A stretch of DNA of 64,000 bases, taken from positions 21,520,169 through 21,584,168 of the forward strand of contig NC_133288.1 of assembly GCF_005239225.2 (NCBI RefSeq), in the 5' to 3' direction. A program made the position numbers and the translations under genes. The first letter of the stretch is position 1; each line of letters opens with the position of its first letter. Of this stretch, positions 14,691 through 27,849 are shown piece by piece. Below the pieces are notes generated by a model. The model was given only the letters and a program-made list of their open reading frames with translations, was not told the origin of the DNA and did no database searches. This stretch comes from Populus alba. Its lineage: Eukaryota > Streptophyta > Magnoliopsida > Malpighiales > Salicaceae.

Positions 14691-15738
14691 ATTGTTGTGC
14701 CCTTTCAGCACATTGAATTAGTACTGTATTTTTCGACGGTGCTGCTTTTGTGTATATGAAGTGTGATGTGTGTATTGTAGTAACCCATGTAAATGACTAG
14801 AATAATATAAGCCCCCCTCCAAATTTCTCTGGCAAAAGCTGTAATGATGTGTAGGTGGTGGTTCATCAATTTATGCCAGGATTTACTGTTTAATGGTTGT
14901 TCATTGCTCAATCTTATTGCTACTCATGATCAACAATGTAATTATTTACCTTATCTCTTGCCTGCCTTTTAAGTAAATTCACAAGGTAATTTTCGGAATA
15001 ATTTGGACGGATGCGTTCTCGTGTGCTGATGGCCTCCATTGTTTCCTGCAATTGATTCTAACCAGAAGCGCGTCGTGGGCACGTAATGTGAGGATTTGAT
15101 GCTTCAGAAAACATGATCTGATCCCAGTCCACAGACACAACTACTGAAATCTAATAATACGCCAAGTGACAAACGTACAAACAAGCGCATTTTAGCGATC
15201 AGAGAGGTTGTTTGTCTCGATAAATATAGAAATCTGATTACGTTTGGTTCCACCTCCTCATCTACAAAGTGAGTTCACTATCAATTGTCAACACTGTTTG
15301 CTTTCTTTATCCTCACTGGACAATATCGCACAGCAGTACCCTAACAATCACTGGTGAAGAATACAATCAACTAACCGGCAAAATTCTAGAAGCTTGTACA
15401 TCGACCGAAATCTCGGTTAAGCTTCTTATTTGCTAACTGGCAAAATTCTAGAAGCTTCATATATCGTTCTTCCTCTGTAGTTTCCCTTGAACCTCAACAA
15501 TCTACGCTCAGGGAATAGGCAGCCACGCCTGCCAGACTTGTTTCAACAACCAGACACCGTGAAAATGGTTGTTGCTGACGAATAGGTTCTTCTCCCGAAC
15601 TTGGAATCACTTCCTCCGTTAGCTTTCTTCAACTCTTTGATCATATTTAAAAGAATCGCAAGTTTGCTATATATACTTCAATGTGTGATAAATTCAATTA
15701 CCTATCTATGCCCTTGACTGCTCTATCCAGTAAACATA
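14691..15738. other. Convergent intergenic between protease and V-ATPase genes
   Basis: The first 150-200 bases are probably protease 3' untranslated sequence (AATAAT-rich near 14800). The right part is 3' sequence of the minus-strand V-ATPase gene. A 25-base unit, CTAAC(C/T)GGCAAAATTCTAGAAGCTT with its variable base at the sixth position, occurs twice, at 15371-15395 and 15433-15457. No gene is seen. Confidence 0.5.
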
Positions 15739-18700
15739 TCATTCATCATCTTGACCAAGCGAAGCAAATGAAAATGGATAGAATTTGTACCCATCTCCCA
15801 CGTAAAATTTGTTTTGAAACTCCACCCAGTGAAGCCTCAGGGCATGCAGGAATGCACTTAGGGTTTCCATCACTAGGAGGACACCGACAGTTGCAAATAT
15901 AAATACACCCAATCCAATACCGCGAGCAATGATGCTGTTGTACCTGCAGTCATTCACAGACAATTCATTATATTGCTTGATCAAATCTGAGAGATATCAA
16001 GTCACTTTCATCAAAAGCCAAAACATGGTCAAGAGAACTCACCCCCATGCTAGAAGAAGGACCTTGTCATAGAATACACTCGATAGTTCTGAATGAGCCA
16101 GACTGAAAATCACAGAAAAAAACAAAAAAACTCATTCAAATTGAACAGTTACTTTCTGTACTCGAATGAAAAAAGCACCCCACATTCATCGTAAACAAGA
16201 GAGGTATGTCAGGAAGGCATATAAACATAAGATCTTAACAATCCAATCAATATAACTCTGCATTTAGACAGGTAAAAGAGAAATGACAGCTACATTCTGA
16301 CGAACCATCACAAACAAGCATTCAAAAAAGGGTGGGAATTTATTTAGCTTGAAAATATAGATCTCAAGTCATTACTAGAAGAACCAACCTGAGGGCCCAT
16401 AAACGTAAATATGAAGCCGTATTCGACACTGCTCCAAGAACAAACTCTATGGTATGTATGAGTTGGTGAACAAACACCTCGCTGAACTCAAATTCCTCAT
16501 GGTTATGGGAAACAGAATGCGGCTCAATTTCAGGAGGGTAGTCATTGTTGTCCAGCCGTGTATAGGACTGACCTTGGAACCTCTGAACAATGCATTTAGG
16601 AATGATAGAGGTTAACAATTATCTTTACAAATGAGCAATAGCAATGAATGCATTTGGGAAAAAAATGAGCATACTTCCTCATGTCGCTTCTTCAACAGAA
16701 AAGGCTTTGGAAACATCATCCATGGGACAGCAGCAAGGGCTGATAGGAGCAACAAGATCTGGTGGTGAAACATGTTAGCTGGCTTCATTTTCTTAAACCA
16801 CGAGGGAGAATTTCCACACAATCACTATAAAAGATATTATACCTGAAAAAATTTCTGGCCGAAAAAAAGCTGATTGTCATCCAAATCATCAGTGGGACTT
16901 AGAAACATGTATATCATCACATGGTATAGATCAGCTTGTGAACCGGTGCACCACTTCACAATTATGAGGAGTGAAAGGTAACCAAACAAGCTGTTTAGGA
17001 AAATCATCTGGGGCACGAATTGGTACCTAAAACAATGCAACTGTCGCTAGTTAATTCTGAAAATGAAAATAAGAAAAAGAAGAAACAAGCAGTGAAAAGC
17101 AAAAGATATATATCTAAATGCTCCCAAGGTCCCATCTCTCCACTGCAGCAGATAAGGATGATCATGTTTATAAGATTAAATACTCTAAAAAATTAAACTT
17201 GAACATTCATGAAAGAACAATAACTTAAAATCATCATTATGCTGTTATTCCATAAGGGCATGCTGTAACATAATATTTGAAACAATGCATTGCATGCAGG
17301 AATAAAGTATATATCTCACCAGATGTTTATGTTATCTCCAAAGAACTTTGCATTGAAGTAGCTCATTATAATCCCAAGGTTCATCTGGGCCACTCCAAAT
17401 AAAATTGACATCTTCATCTTCATTGAGTTAAGAAAAGGTAACTCGCTCCGGCTACCATGCCATTTGGGATCCAAACCAAATGGATACGTAGCACGGACCT
17501 TAACTAGACCAGCAGTATAAGCATCCCTACAATGCAAATAGAGCATAAATCATTTACAGGTAAAGTTGAACCACTCGTGCACATGTAAAGCTGTACTGAT
17601 TAATACCTGCAAGACTGGTCACGACAGCCATATGCAGACGGCCCAAACAGTTCAAATGGAACCGAAAAGAATTCATTGTATATCAACCCCGTGTAGATTG
17701 AAAAAATTCCCATCATCATTATCACATAACGGCCACTGAAAGCCATTTCCATAATGTCTCCAAGCTTCTGTTGTTTACAAAAGGAAGTAAGCCAAAGCAT
17801 GCGACAATTAAGAGGAAGACAGCGCTTGCTAAGACAAACCAACGAGCTGTATCACAATTACCTGACTGGAAAGTTTCTTTTCCCTGATGATAAGATATAA
17901 TGTTGCCAACAGCAAGCAAATACCATGGCCCCAATCACCAAACATTACAGCAAAAAGGAAAGGGAATGTGACAATTGTGTACACACTAGGATTTGCTTCC
18001 TGGTACTTGGCAACCCTGAAAAATTATGTTGTCAGCTACCACCTCTATTTCATCTTTGAAATAGTCAACGAGAACAGTCAATGGGGCAAATTAAATGATG
18101 CATGGATTACAGGTAGTGGAATGGGAGGAATGTGTAAACCAAATGTATCCACTCATTATGCAACATGCAAGGACAAGAGAAGACCTATCCCTAAACTGTT
18201 TACACATATAAATTGACCAGCATTGAATTAGTGGGACTGGCATCCTGCAAAGACAGATAATATCAACTACATATACTTTGTCAACCACTAACTTTACATA
18301 TTATCACCTGGAACATACTAACAACAATCAGACACTAGTTTTCTATCTCTCAAACGCCATAATTTCTGTGTTCGAACAAATAATTAATTACTTAAAGAAA
18401 CTGTAAGTTCTGCCAAATCCCAATGCCTAACATGGTTGTCACATACTGGTATTACCAGTCCGATCTTAAAGGCATCTGAAAACTTCTAAAGTTATGCTAG
18501 AACCATATAGCCAATTATCCTACCAAAAATTACTTTAAAAAATTTCAGACTCTTTGTATTGTTTGCATGGCATAAGTAACTCACCCGTACGCATCTACAA
18601 TTTCTTGAAAAGCAGAAGTAAATTTGTTTGTTTGGAAAAAGGTAGGTGGTGATTCCTTTGTCTGCAAAACATGGAATATGGCTCCAATTTGTGAGTTGCT

Positions 18701-21700
18701 GTCTAAAGTCGCTCGCCTTAATCCATTTTGTATCTGCAGAGAAACAACGATGAGACAATTTAAAAGATATGATTAATGCAAGATTTAACCAAGTACTGGG
18801 TATTATAAGTTAAGGGAACAAACCTGATCTTTTGCAAAAACAGGACACCAACCTTCAGCAACAAGACACTTCTTTGTCACATCCATGTTGAGCATGTTTA
18901 AAATGTGGTAAATCGATTTTTCCTTCTTCACCTATATGAGTTGAAAGCAACAAACTTAGTTGACAAAAAAGATTCAGCTCAGCTTAACTCAACTTTTATT
19001 AATCCAGTGATGATCCAAAGTATTAAGTAAAATGACTTGAACAAACCAGAAAATTCCACTGCTCAAATTCAAAGCCGATGGTTTGTAACAAATTGCTCCG
19101 GTGCGCCAATCCAGCATCTATGGTGGTTTTAAGCTCTGCAAGTCTTCCAGACACCTAGAAATCAGTGAATTTACAAAATTTACATCAGAAAACTGGACAG
19201 AAAGATGCTAGTGAACCTAAGACAGAGCACTAAACAAACACTCTAGGTTCATTTCAAAGTTGGGGAAAATGCAATTTTTTTTTTTATCCTCGGTTTACTA
19301 CAAGCGAAACGCTATATATTAATACATTAGGACTTTTGTGCAATTATTTAGTTCTACCTGGGAGTGAGGTTGCTTATGCCTTTATGTGCTTTTCCCTTAA
19401 AAAAAATCATTTTTATGCATTTTCAAGCAAAAAACACTTTAGAAAAGCGCCCTACACCACAATGTCAAACATCCTCTAAAACTAGCTTGGGGATTAATGT
19501 TATCTTCTGGCAATTATGCTCTACTGATTTCTTATTAAAGGCATTATCTAGCTCATGAACTTTTTTTCCCTTTCTTAAGCATCAAGGGAAAAATACCTTT
19601 CCTGTTAAATTTGACACCTTTTCAGTTTTGCCTCTGAAACTGTTACACATTTATTTATATGCATAAGAACACTCACAAGGCCACAATACCTTGTACTAAC
19701 AAAATCATGTCCATGGACATAAAGTAAAAGCAAATTAAATTCCTATGAATCAAGCCACGTTGCTTCAAACTTGACAAGCTGCACTTGGATCTTCTGTCCC
19801 AATAATTGTTGCCAGTTGATAGGGAGTGAACCCCGTTCTCTTTCCCAGTAACTGGAGCATGCTTTATGGTTGTCTAGACCAAATGACAGTAAAGTACCCG
19901 GAAAGCAAGAAAAAAGAAAAGGCAATTCATGTTTCTTATGTGCAATCAAGTATGGCTATGAGCAGATGGTAAAAAAAGATGAAACAGAGAGAAAAATAAT
20001 CCTAGTCCGCCCGAATCCTCAAGAAGAGAAATAAAAATAATTGTTTGCTCTCTAAAATTGACCAACTAATCAACTTTCAGTGTGCCGGGCTTCTAGCCTA
20101 CCAGAATCAGAGGTAAGAAACATGAGCAATCATGAATTATACCTGTGAAATAATCTGAAACTGTTTGTTTAGGTCCTCTGTAAAAGGGTAGCGGTTTGCT
20201 CCAAAACCTTCACAGAGTTTAAGAATCTTGTTCTTTGCTCTTTCACCAGAATAGAAGACAACAAATACATTTTTCTCAACCTGTAAATTGATAAATCATA
20301 AGCTTTTCAAAATAAAGCGTGTATATCCAACTCTGGAAATGGAGAGCAGATAAACATCATCCAGGAATCAACCTCATCCCCCGACACAGGATCAACAACA
20401 GCATTTTCAAGCACAGTTTGCTTCAAAAAGACATTGCCCCTAGTTGCTCGAAACAAAATCCTTTCAAAAGCCATTGATTTTTCTCTTGCAACAAGACCAC
20501 TGATATACCCCAGCTTTACTTGCTTTGATGGATCCATTGTCATTTCCTAACAATGTTCATTTTTAAGAATCAGTTAGCACAAAATGACAAACTTTCAGCT
20601 GCTATGGTAAAGAACAGGAAAAACTGAAAAGCAGTACCTGCTCCAACAATAATGAACTCTCAACGGATTGTTCAGTAGTGTTATATAATTCAAGTTCACC
20701 CTGCTGAGCTGCAACAATGCTTTGAGCTGAGTGGAAAAGTTCACCAGCCTGACATGAGATACAAAAAGTACCCACCTGTTTCAGAGCTCCATTGGCCTTT
20801 TACAGTAAATTACAGAATGCCAATCTCTATAACACTCGAAATTCCTGGTTGAGTAGATTAAAATTGAAAGTGATAGCATATGTTTCAGAAATTTCTCCTG
20901 ACAGAAGTTGCTGATGGCCAGTTCATCTATGTGTTAACTATTCGTGCATGTGTGTGTGGGAGAGAAAGGCCTATAAGGCTATATATAAGATGCAAGAGAC
21001 TCAAAGGCCTCGTCATCACACTGGAGGCCTTGGAAGTAAAAGAAGCCATACCTTCTGCAAGACAAGCTTATATTCTGATAGTTCATTATAAGTGTGTTGT
21101 AGCATTTCATTGTTCGAATTTATCTCTATCAGCTCTGATTCCAATTCTCCAAGCGTTACCTAAAATTGCCTCGATATATCACAACAAGTTCTAATTCCAA
21201 GGAATCACACTCTAAAAAACTAAACAATCTACATTAATACCTCCAAATGATCCAGATCAATATCGCCACTTCTTAAAGACTTCGTTGACGGTGACAACCC
21301 AGCCTTCCTCATTTGCTCCTTGAAGAAACGTAGCCTGCGAGCCATTTCTGCACATCTTTTAATCTACACAGCATAAAAAATTCAACACCTATCGATTATT
21401 CACCAACATTTTCAACATTTGCATAACAGAATTGATCTCTACACTGTCAAAACCAAACCTGAGCAGCATACGTCCGCTGGAACGGGCTCTTTTCCGCGTT
21501 AAGCTGGATAAAACAGTAAAAAACATACCATTACTTCATCAAAACCGTAATGTGATAACGAAAACCAAAAAAGAAACTCCAGTTCTTCATATTCAATTTC
21601 GTAGCCGTAAACACAGAATACCGAAATCATTCAAACTAAAACAAATCCGATCGAGTTCAATCCAAATTAATATCAGAGAAATCACATTACGCGGATCATT

Positions 21701-21926
21701 AACTAAAGCAAATCCTAATATTATTATGGTTAGGCAAGCAATTGAACCGAACAACAGAAAAATCTCAAAACAAAAAAATGCTTACATCATTGAATTGGAA
21801 GAGGCCAAGGTCACCGAGATAAGAAATTGTGCGATACGCTGATTCAATAGGAATGATAAGTTGCACTAATTGCATCGGCTCCGATCGCATCAGATCCATG
21901 GTTGGGCCAGAACTTCCGTCGCCCAT
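15739..21926 (-). CDS. V-type H+-ATPase subunit a (vacuolar proton pump 100-kDa subunit)
   Basis: The membrane a subunit of the V-ATPase, which carries protons through the Vo sector to acidify endomembranes. Eighteen exons join in phase to 817 residues: 21786-21926, 21459-21503, 21241-21363, 21052-21159, 20638-20748, 20373-20546, 20143-20280, 19047-19154, 18824-18931, 18585-18733, 17862-18015, 17607-17767, 17320-17526, 16843-17026, 16675-16758, 16389-16582, 16043-16102 and 15739-15943. The cytosolic N-terminal half starts [20 protein letters not shown]. The membrane half contains [40 protein letters not shown] and [18 protein letters not shown]. In the last of these, Arg725 matches the proton-transfer arginine of yeast Vph1p (Arg735). 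The N-terminus and the LGQDDE tail resemble the tonoplast forms VHA-a2/a3 rather than the trans-Golgi VHA-a1; this is a judgement from sequence feel, not a tree. Confidence 0.96.
19155..20142 (-). other. Long intron of the V-ATPase gene with a MITE-like insertion
   Basis: At about 990 bases this is the longest intron of the gene. It holds a segment (about 19260-19485) ending in GCGCCCTACACCACAATGTCAAACAT. That end, with its tract of T and A, matches the terminal type of the small inverted-repeat family in this window (compare 46211-46426). The rest shows no coding sequence. Confidence 0.45.
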
Positions 21927-21970
21927 TTTTCACAGATCGAGAGATCTCAAAAAGTGTAATTTATTTGCGT

Positions 21971-21972
21971 TA

Positions 21973-22020
<48 letters not shown>

Positions 22021-22038
22021 GGGGGGAGGGGGGGGGAG
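21971..22038 (-). repeat. (TA)n-(GA)n-G-rich compound microsatellite in V-ATPase leader/promoter
   Basis: About 27 bases of TA, then about 23 bases of AG, then a 19-base G-rich run, lying 45-112 bases upstream of the V-ATPase start codon. On the coding strand this reads C-run, (CT)n, (TA)n. CT-rich tracts next to the transcription start are common in plant promoters and leaders, so length variation here could affect expression; that is inference. Confidence 0.8.
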
Positions 22039-22039
22039 T

Positions 22040-23124
22040 AGATCGTACAAATTGGAGAAATCTCACCGGACGATCAATTCACCTTTTCGTTTGTTTACGT
22101 TACCAATTCCCAACTGACTTGCGTGGTGTGGAACTAGAGATGTTCCGTTGTGTTTCCCCCGTCGTTTTCACGCGCATAATTTAGTTATTTAATAAAAGCC
22201 CTAAAAAAGATATAGGATGTAGTGTTTCGTGATATTCGTAGTCAATGCTTCTGCTGTCCATGGTTTAACGTTCAACCTTAGACCGACATGGCACAAAATA
22301 TAAAATAATTATGGATATAATAAATTAACCCGACCCGACCCGAGAACCTGAGTTTAAGCCAATTCAACGACGATGGTTTTTTTTTACCCAGCCACTAGAC
22401 CCGCTCTAAAATGAAAATGATATTATTTTTATAATTGTTAGATAAAGCTATTAAGTTGTTGTATTAAAAAAAATTCCTCTTGTTATGCATAAGTATATTA
22501 TAAAAAATTTATAAGTGATAGATAAAAGCCTTAACAAGTGATAGTTAATGTATAAATGATCTGTACGTTTACATAAAAATCTCATTTAATAGATGATGTG
22601 GCAAGTGATAAATGATGTTATCTAACTCATCCAGTTACCGTACAAGTGATTTTTAAAATCTTCTCATTAAATGTTATCTGTATTGGTAAAAAATTGATAT
22701 ATTTTATAAATTATTACTGCAGAGAATAAAAGAAAATGGATAATGTATTAATTTATTCTTTATATGCACTCTTATATTCTTTTTTAAAAAATTATTCTCG
22801 TATATTCATATTTATTTTTATAACTATTACCAACAGTTTTCACATTAAATTAACCTTCGAACTATCAAAAGTAAATTAATCCTTTTTAATTAGAAATCAG
22901 TTTGAAAAACTTTTCCCTGTGGAGTTGTGAATTTGACATTTTAGCTCTCGAGATCTCATCATTACAAATCCTTTCCATATCCATGCGTGCGTATATCCCA
23001 CAGTTTTATTTTCTATCTAGCCTGTTGGCATGTTTCTAATTCACGGAAAATTCCGCAGAATTTATACTGTCTATTTATAATTAATTTCCTCTCTGCATTA
23101 ATTTCCATGGATTAATATTAAATT
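22040..23124. other. Intergenic upstream of the V-ATPase gene
   Basis: The first 160 bases are probably promoter. The rest is AT-rich and non-coding, with a short ACCCGACCCGACCCG run at about 22330. No gene is seen. Confidence 0.4.
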
Positions 23125-24005
23125 TAAAAACTCATGATTTCAGTCAACATGTTTGGGCTCCACTGATCATGACCTTAACTTTTAAGAAGAGCTCAGTCTT
23201 GTAATCTTAATTACATTTTGAATTTTACTTTTTTATATTCCTATATGTATAAAAAATCTTTAAATGACCTACTCTATTTTCAATATATTAATGTTAATAT
23301 AAAAGATATTTACTTTTCATTAATACATATATAATGGATATTTATCTCTACTATAGTTAGAGTAGACCATCCATCATTTTCGATGAGGCCTCGTTTTACC
23401 TTTCAATTACAATCCGTCGGATTAAAATCTTCATTAGATTCAGAAACTAAGGACAAGATTACCATCGCATCGGCTTGGATGTCTCAAATGTTCTCAGGTC
23501 GCCTCATATTTTTCTTAATCTAATTAATCAGCACCGAGTGGTGATGGAGATTTATTGCAGCCTTCTCTTGTTCATCAACTCGAACCTCATTCTTCTGCAG
23601 TTGATGTTATGATCAACCGTGTGTTAATGCTACCATGGCAAAAAAATACTCTAGCTCCTCATCCTACTTATAAAATAATAAGATTCGTGGGTTATAAATA
23701 TCTCATGAATCCTTCAAACTTCAAATTCACAGTCTTTATTCTCTACCGTATATATATTTTCAGAGCATCTCTCTCTAAAATACCATTGCACTTAATTTTT
23801 TAAAAAAGATACTTGAGCATCTGATAGTCTTAAAATCTATCAAATGAAACTTTTTACAGGTATTGACTAACTAACCATATTGGTTTACTAGGCAACAAAC
23901 ACCAATCATCTTGGTTAGGGAGAATAAATTAGATTGTTAAAATTAGGAGATTAATCGATTATCAAACACATAAGTTTTGCTACCAAGATACTTTGATTTT
24001 TTGGG
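23125..24005 (+). repeat. LTR-like direct repeat, copy A
   Basis: A diverged direct repeat of the segment at 24425-24985. Shared phrases in the same order are ATGTATAAAAAATCTTT, ATTAATATTTACTTTTCATTAAT-like text, GGGTTATAAATA, ATTCTCTACCGTATATATAT, TTTTCAGAGCATCTCTC and GATTAATCGATTATCAAACACATAA. GGGTTATAAATA resembles an LTR TATA box followed by a leader-like part. This suggests the long terminal repeat of a retroelement, perhaps gypsy-like. No gag or pol sequence is recognisable beside it. Confidence 0.5.
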
Positions 24006-24424
24006 ACATTATGGGTAAGCCTATTCTTGGGAAACTTTATAAGACATGCTTCACCGTTCATGGGTTCCTCCAACCACTTAGAAGTTTTTATAAGTATAGG
24101 CTCCTCCTCCTCCAGGGGTTTCTTCACCTATTAGAAAACAATTATAAATATGAATTTCTCTATGCTTTCACCGTATACTCTTTAAAAAACTTTCCAAATA
24201 AGAGTTCTTTCATGATTCCCTTCTATATACTTATAAATGTTTTTTTCAACCATAATGCATATCTCTACACACATAATCTCCAATATATTACCTCGAGTTT
24301 CAACCCCTAATATCATACAAAGAAAACTTAATAGACAAATCGTACATGACATTCTTACAAGTTTTTGTGTATAAATATCATAAAAACTCGGGAGTTATTG
24401 ATAAATTCAAGTTTAACGGTCCTA
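24006..24424. other. Spacer between the two LTR-like repeats
   Basis: About 420 bases, with a short open stretch but no recognisable domain. If the flanking repeats are LTRs, this would be a very short interior, as in miniature (TRIM-like) or badly deleted retroelements. Confidence 0.35.
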
Positions 24425-24985
24425 AAAAATTCATGAAGACCAAAAAACCCACGGTCTTAGGCAACATGCCTAAGTCTTAGCTTTAGGGAAGAGCCCAATT
24501 TTCACGGGCTCAACTATATTTTGAATTTCACTCTCCTTGCACCCCTGAATGTATAAAAAATCTTTTATTTTTGTCATAGTAATATTTGTGTAGGAGATAT
24601 TCATCTCTCATTAATGTATATGTAATAAATATTTATCCCTCGTTAATGCTATATAAACAAAATGACACTCTAGCCCCACAAAATAACAAGACTCATGGGT
24701 TATAAATACCTTGTGAATCTTTAAAGCTTCAGGTTCACAATCTCTATTTTCTACCATATATATATTTTCAGAATATCTTTTTTTAAAAAATATATTTACT
24801 TAGGTATCCGAGATTCTTCAAATATATTAAATAAAATCTTTTGCAAATACCAGCTATCTTAGCTCACCAACTCTAGTCATATCGGTTAGAAAAAATAGAT
24901 CAAATTGTTAGAGTTGATAAATTAATTGATTATCCATCACATAAATATTGCTTTTAAATTTTTTTGATTTTTTGATACAACATCA
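24425..24985 (+). repeat. LTR-like direct repeat, copy B
   Basis: The second member of the pair with 23125-24005. It contains GGGTTATAAATACC, TCTATTTTCTACCATATATATA, TTTTCAGAATATC, GCAAATACCAGCT and ATTAATTGATTATCCATCACATAA in the same order as copy A. The copies differ by many substitutions and indels, so the pair is old. Confidence 0.5.
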
Positions 24986-25844
24986 AAATGATTATTTAGG
25001 AGAGCATGATAGTATGTTTGAAGTTACAAGAACACTAATGAAAAACAACTAGCCCACGAATTTTTCACTCAGCTGAGGGAAAAGCATGATGCTCCAAAAA
25101 AAAAACGAAACTACTTTTGACCGAACAACCAGCGAGATCCCAAATGGAAATGGAGATCAATATTCAAAACTTTGCTCATCCAAAATAAAGAGAGAAAAGA
25201 AGCTCAAAACACCGGCAGTTAATAGGCTTTCGTGTGCGTGCAGCCACTATTCCTGTTTATATTTTTTCTCCTTTCACAACTATTCAAACAAACAAACGAG
25301 GTTTCCAAATTTTAAAACCATATCAAATTCGCAAAACGGTCTTGTTAATTTAATCGTAGATTATTGTTAATGAATTATATTAATAGTTGAATTACATTTT
25401 ACATTTCCGCCAAACACGATTCAAATAAGTGAGATAATGAGTTTTTAATTGATTTTAATATATATATTAATGTTAAAATTCTATTGCTCATTTTTAAGAA
25501 ATAATTTATTATTTAATAAATGTATACTTGATGAATACGTGTAATGAAAAGTTTATTCAGAAAACTAAAATTTCTCCTCGTCGTTATACTTGTATGTTTT
25601 TCTATTAGAAACGTACTTGAAAATAATAAAAGTTAGAAAAGAAATGTATTTATTTTTATCAAATTACATTCAAGATATTATTTTTTTAAATATTTTGCAA
25701 TGTATCAATATAAAATTTTTCTAAATAACTATTTAAATATAAGAATCACTCATTATTTATATTTATTTATTTCCATTTAAGATTAAAGAAATGTGACAAT
25801 AACATGATTGTATTGGTAGAAGGCAAGCAATCAATCAGTTCTAA
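24986..25844. other. AT-rich intergenic
   Basis: Apart from a short balanced part at about 25080-25270, this is AT-rich. No gene, structured RNA or clear repeat is recognised. Confidence 0.35.
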
Positions 25845-26515
25845 AGTGTTACTTGTTTGCTAAAAAGTAATTTTTATAAAAAATTAATTTATAGAAAGTT
25901 AATTATTTTTCAATATTTAGTAATATCATGAAAAATAATTTAAAAAATACTTTATAATGTTTGATCATGTCATGAAAAATAACTTATTAATTTTAAAAAA
26001 AATTATTAAAAGAATAGAGACTAGATTTGACAAATAAAAAAAATTGAAGGAGGATGAAATTGGAAAAATTTACATTTCATAAATTATTTTAAATAAGATA
26101 AATAGCAAAAAAAAAAAAAATAGAGACCAAACCTAACATATAAAAAAATTGAAAGGTAATAAAATTAAAAAAAAATAATTTCATACACTATTCCAAATAA
26201 ATAACAATCAAATGAATGAAAATCAAAGTTAGTATAAAAATCAAATCAAATCAAATTTTAAATGATGAAATTAAAAAAAATAAAATAAAATAAAATATAT
26301 AGCAATCAAAAGGTTGATGATCAAATGTGATACAGTTAATAAATAATAAGATATATATTTTTTATTTTTTCACAACTTCTAAAAAATATTTTGACCCAAA
26401 ATAATAATAAAAATATTTTCCTAGAAATCAACTCAAATATTTTTTTAATTAAAAAATATTTTTTATTTACCAACTTTTCTAATAAAATCACTTTTCATGA
26501 AAACTTATCTATTTA
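25845..26515. mobile_element. Non-autonomous terminal-inverted-repeat element, copy 2
   Basis: Shares end type and internal order with the element at 4932-5726. Matching phrases are GTTTGCTAAAAAGTAATTTTTAT at the left, AATAACTTATTAAT, GAGACTAGATTTGACAAATAA, AATCAAAGTTAGTATAAAAA, TATAGCAATCAAAAGGTT, CACAACTTCTAAAAA and ACCAACTTTTCTAATAAA near the right. It is more diverged and somewhat shorter than copy 1, and has no coding potential. Confidence 0.6.
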
Positions 26516-26545
26516 GCTTTGTACTGCAGTTTCTTAGATGTGACG

Positions 26546-26765
26546 AACAGGTCTTGTTTGGGAATGTGGTGTGATAGTATTTTTTTAAAATTTTCAAATA
26601 TTTTTTTGTTTAAAATGAGTTTTTTTTTAAAAAAAATTTATGGTATTATTTGATGTACTGATGTTAAAAATAATTTTTAAAAAATAAAAAAATATTTTAA
26701 TATATTTCTAAATAGAAAAACACTTTAAACTATAATTATTATTTACTACAATGTTCAACATTCTG
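26546..26765. mobile_element. MITE-like element
   Basis: Starts GTTTGGGAATGTGGTGTGATAG and ends near AAACTATAATTATTATTTACTACAATGTTCAACAT. Inside is GATGTACTGATGTTAAAAATAATTTTTA, the core typical of the small-element family (compare 46211-46426). It is about 220 bases long and non-coding. Confidence 0.45.
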
Positions 26766-27740
26766 TTACCTAAAAAGCAAGTATGAGATGAGAATGCTAA
26801 GATAACTGATAAGAACATCTTTTTTGTTTTTTTACATAGATTTTATCTCACACATAAACATGACCATGCATATGCTTGCTGGCTGTAATAGCAAAGAACT
26901 GATGAAGGGGCCACCTTTTGTAGCTCAACAAAACAAAGCCGAGAAGAAATAAACAGAGCAGATGTGCATGCGCCTGACCCATAACCTACAGGGCCTAGTG
27001 AGAAAACGAAAACCCCATAGCTCCTCGGGGATGAGTCAGCCTTTTCAAGAGGATAATTTTGGTGAACAATACAAAAGGACTGCAGTCAATATTGGGTTTG
27101 CAGTCCCATCCCAGTCCTTGACTGTCAATTCTGTCTTAGCTGGACGTTTTCCATATGCATATCAGCAACCCAAGATAATTAAATTAAAATAAAATTAAAA
27201 GCTATTTACCATTCACTGTGCAATAAAATTACTCGAAAAATATTAAACCTGTGTGAATTGGATTTTTTTTCTATCTTTTCAATTTTTTAGTACACTATAA
27301 TGATTATTGTACTTGAAATAAAAAATTATTACGTCAGTGTCCCCTGGTGCTTTCACCTTTTTGTTATGTTTTTTTTATATCTGAAATAACTTGATTCATT
27401 TAAGAGCTATTGATAATTTAAAAAAATAGTATTGTTGTGCAATCATGTAGACAAGTTTTTTTTGGATGACACGTGTAACACTATTCAGTAATCAAACACC
27501 TCTTTCAATGATAATATTTAAATTATCTTAGCAGCTCCTTCATAAAGTGACAACACAGGTAGAAAATAAGTCTTATTTCATGTGATAACTTTTTTCTCTC
27601 TCTCTCATCCTTTTATCCCTGATCTTTGTATTTACTCTTCAAAATTTAAAGACAATCCTTCAATTATTTTTTCTCTTTTTTTTTTTACGTGTGTTTTATA
27701 TGAAATAATTTATCAACTTAAAATTTTATTTTAATTTTGT

Positions 27741-27776
<36 letters not shown>

Positions 27777-27849
27777 ACGCACACACACATCATTCTTTGT
27801 CTCTTTTTTTTTTACTTAATTTAATTATTATTTTTAACTTTGATATATA
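26766..27849. other. Intergenic with (CT)n microsatellite
   Basis: About 26880-27190 is of normal composition with a 76-codon open stretch that matches no family I know and lacks gene-like context. The rest is AT-rich. A (CT)n tract lies at 27744-27774, followed by a short ACACGCACACACACA run. Confidence 0.35.

Noticed and set aside
26962..27192. A 76-codon open frame
   Set aside because: No recognisable domain or gene context.
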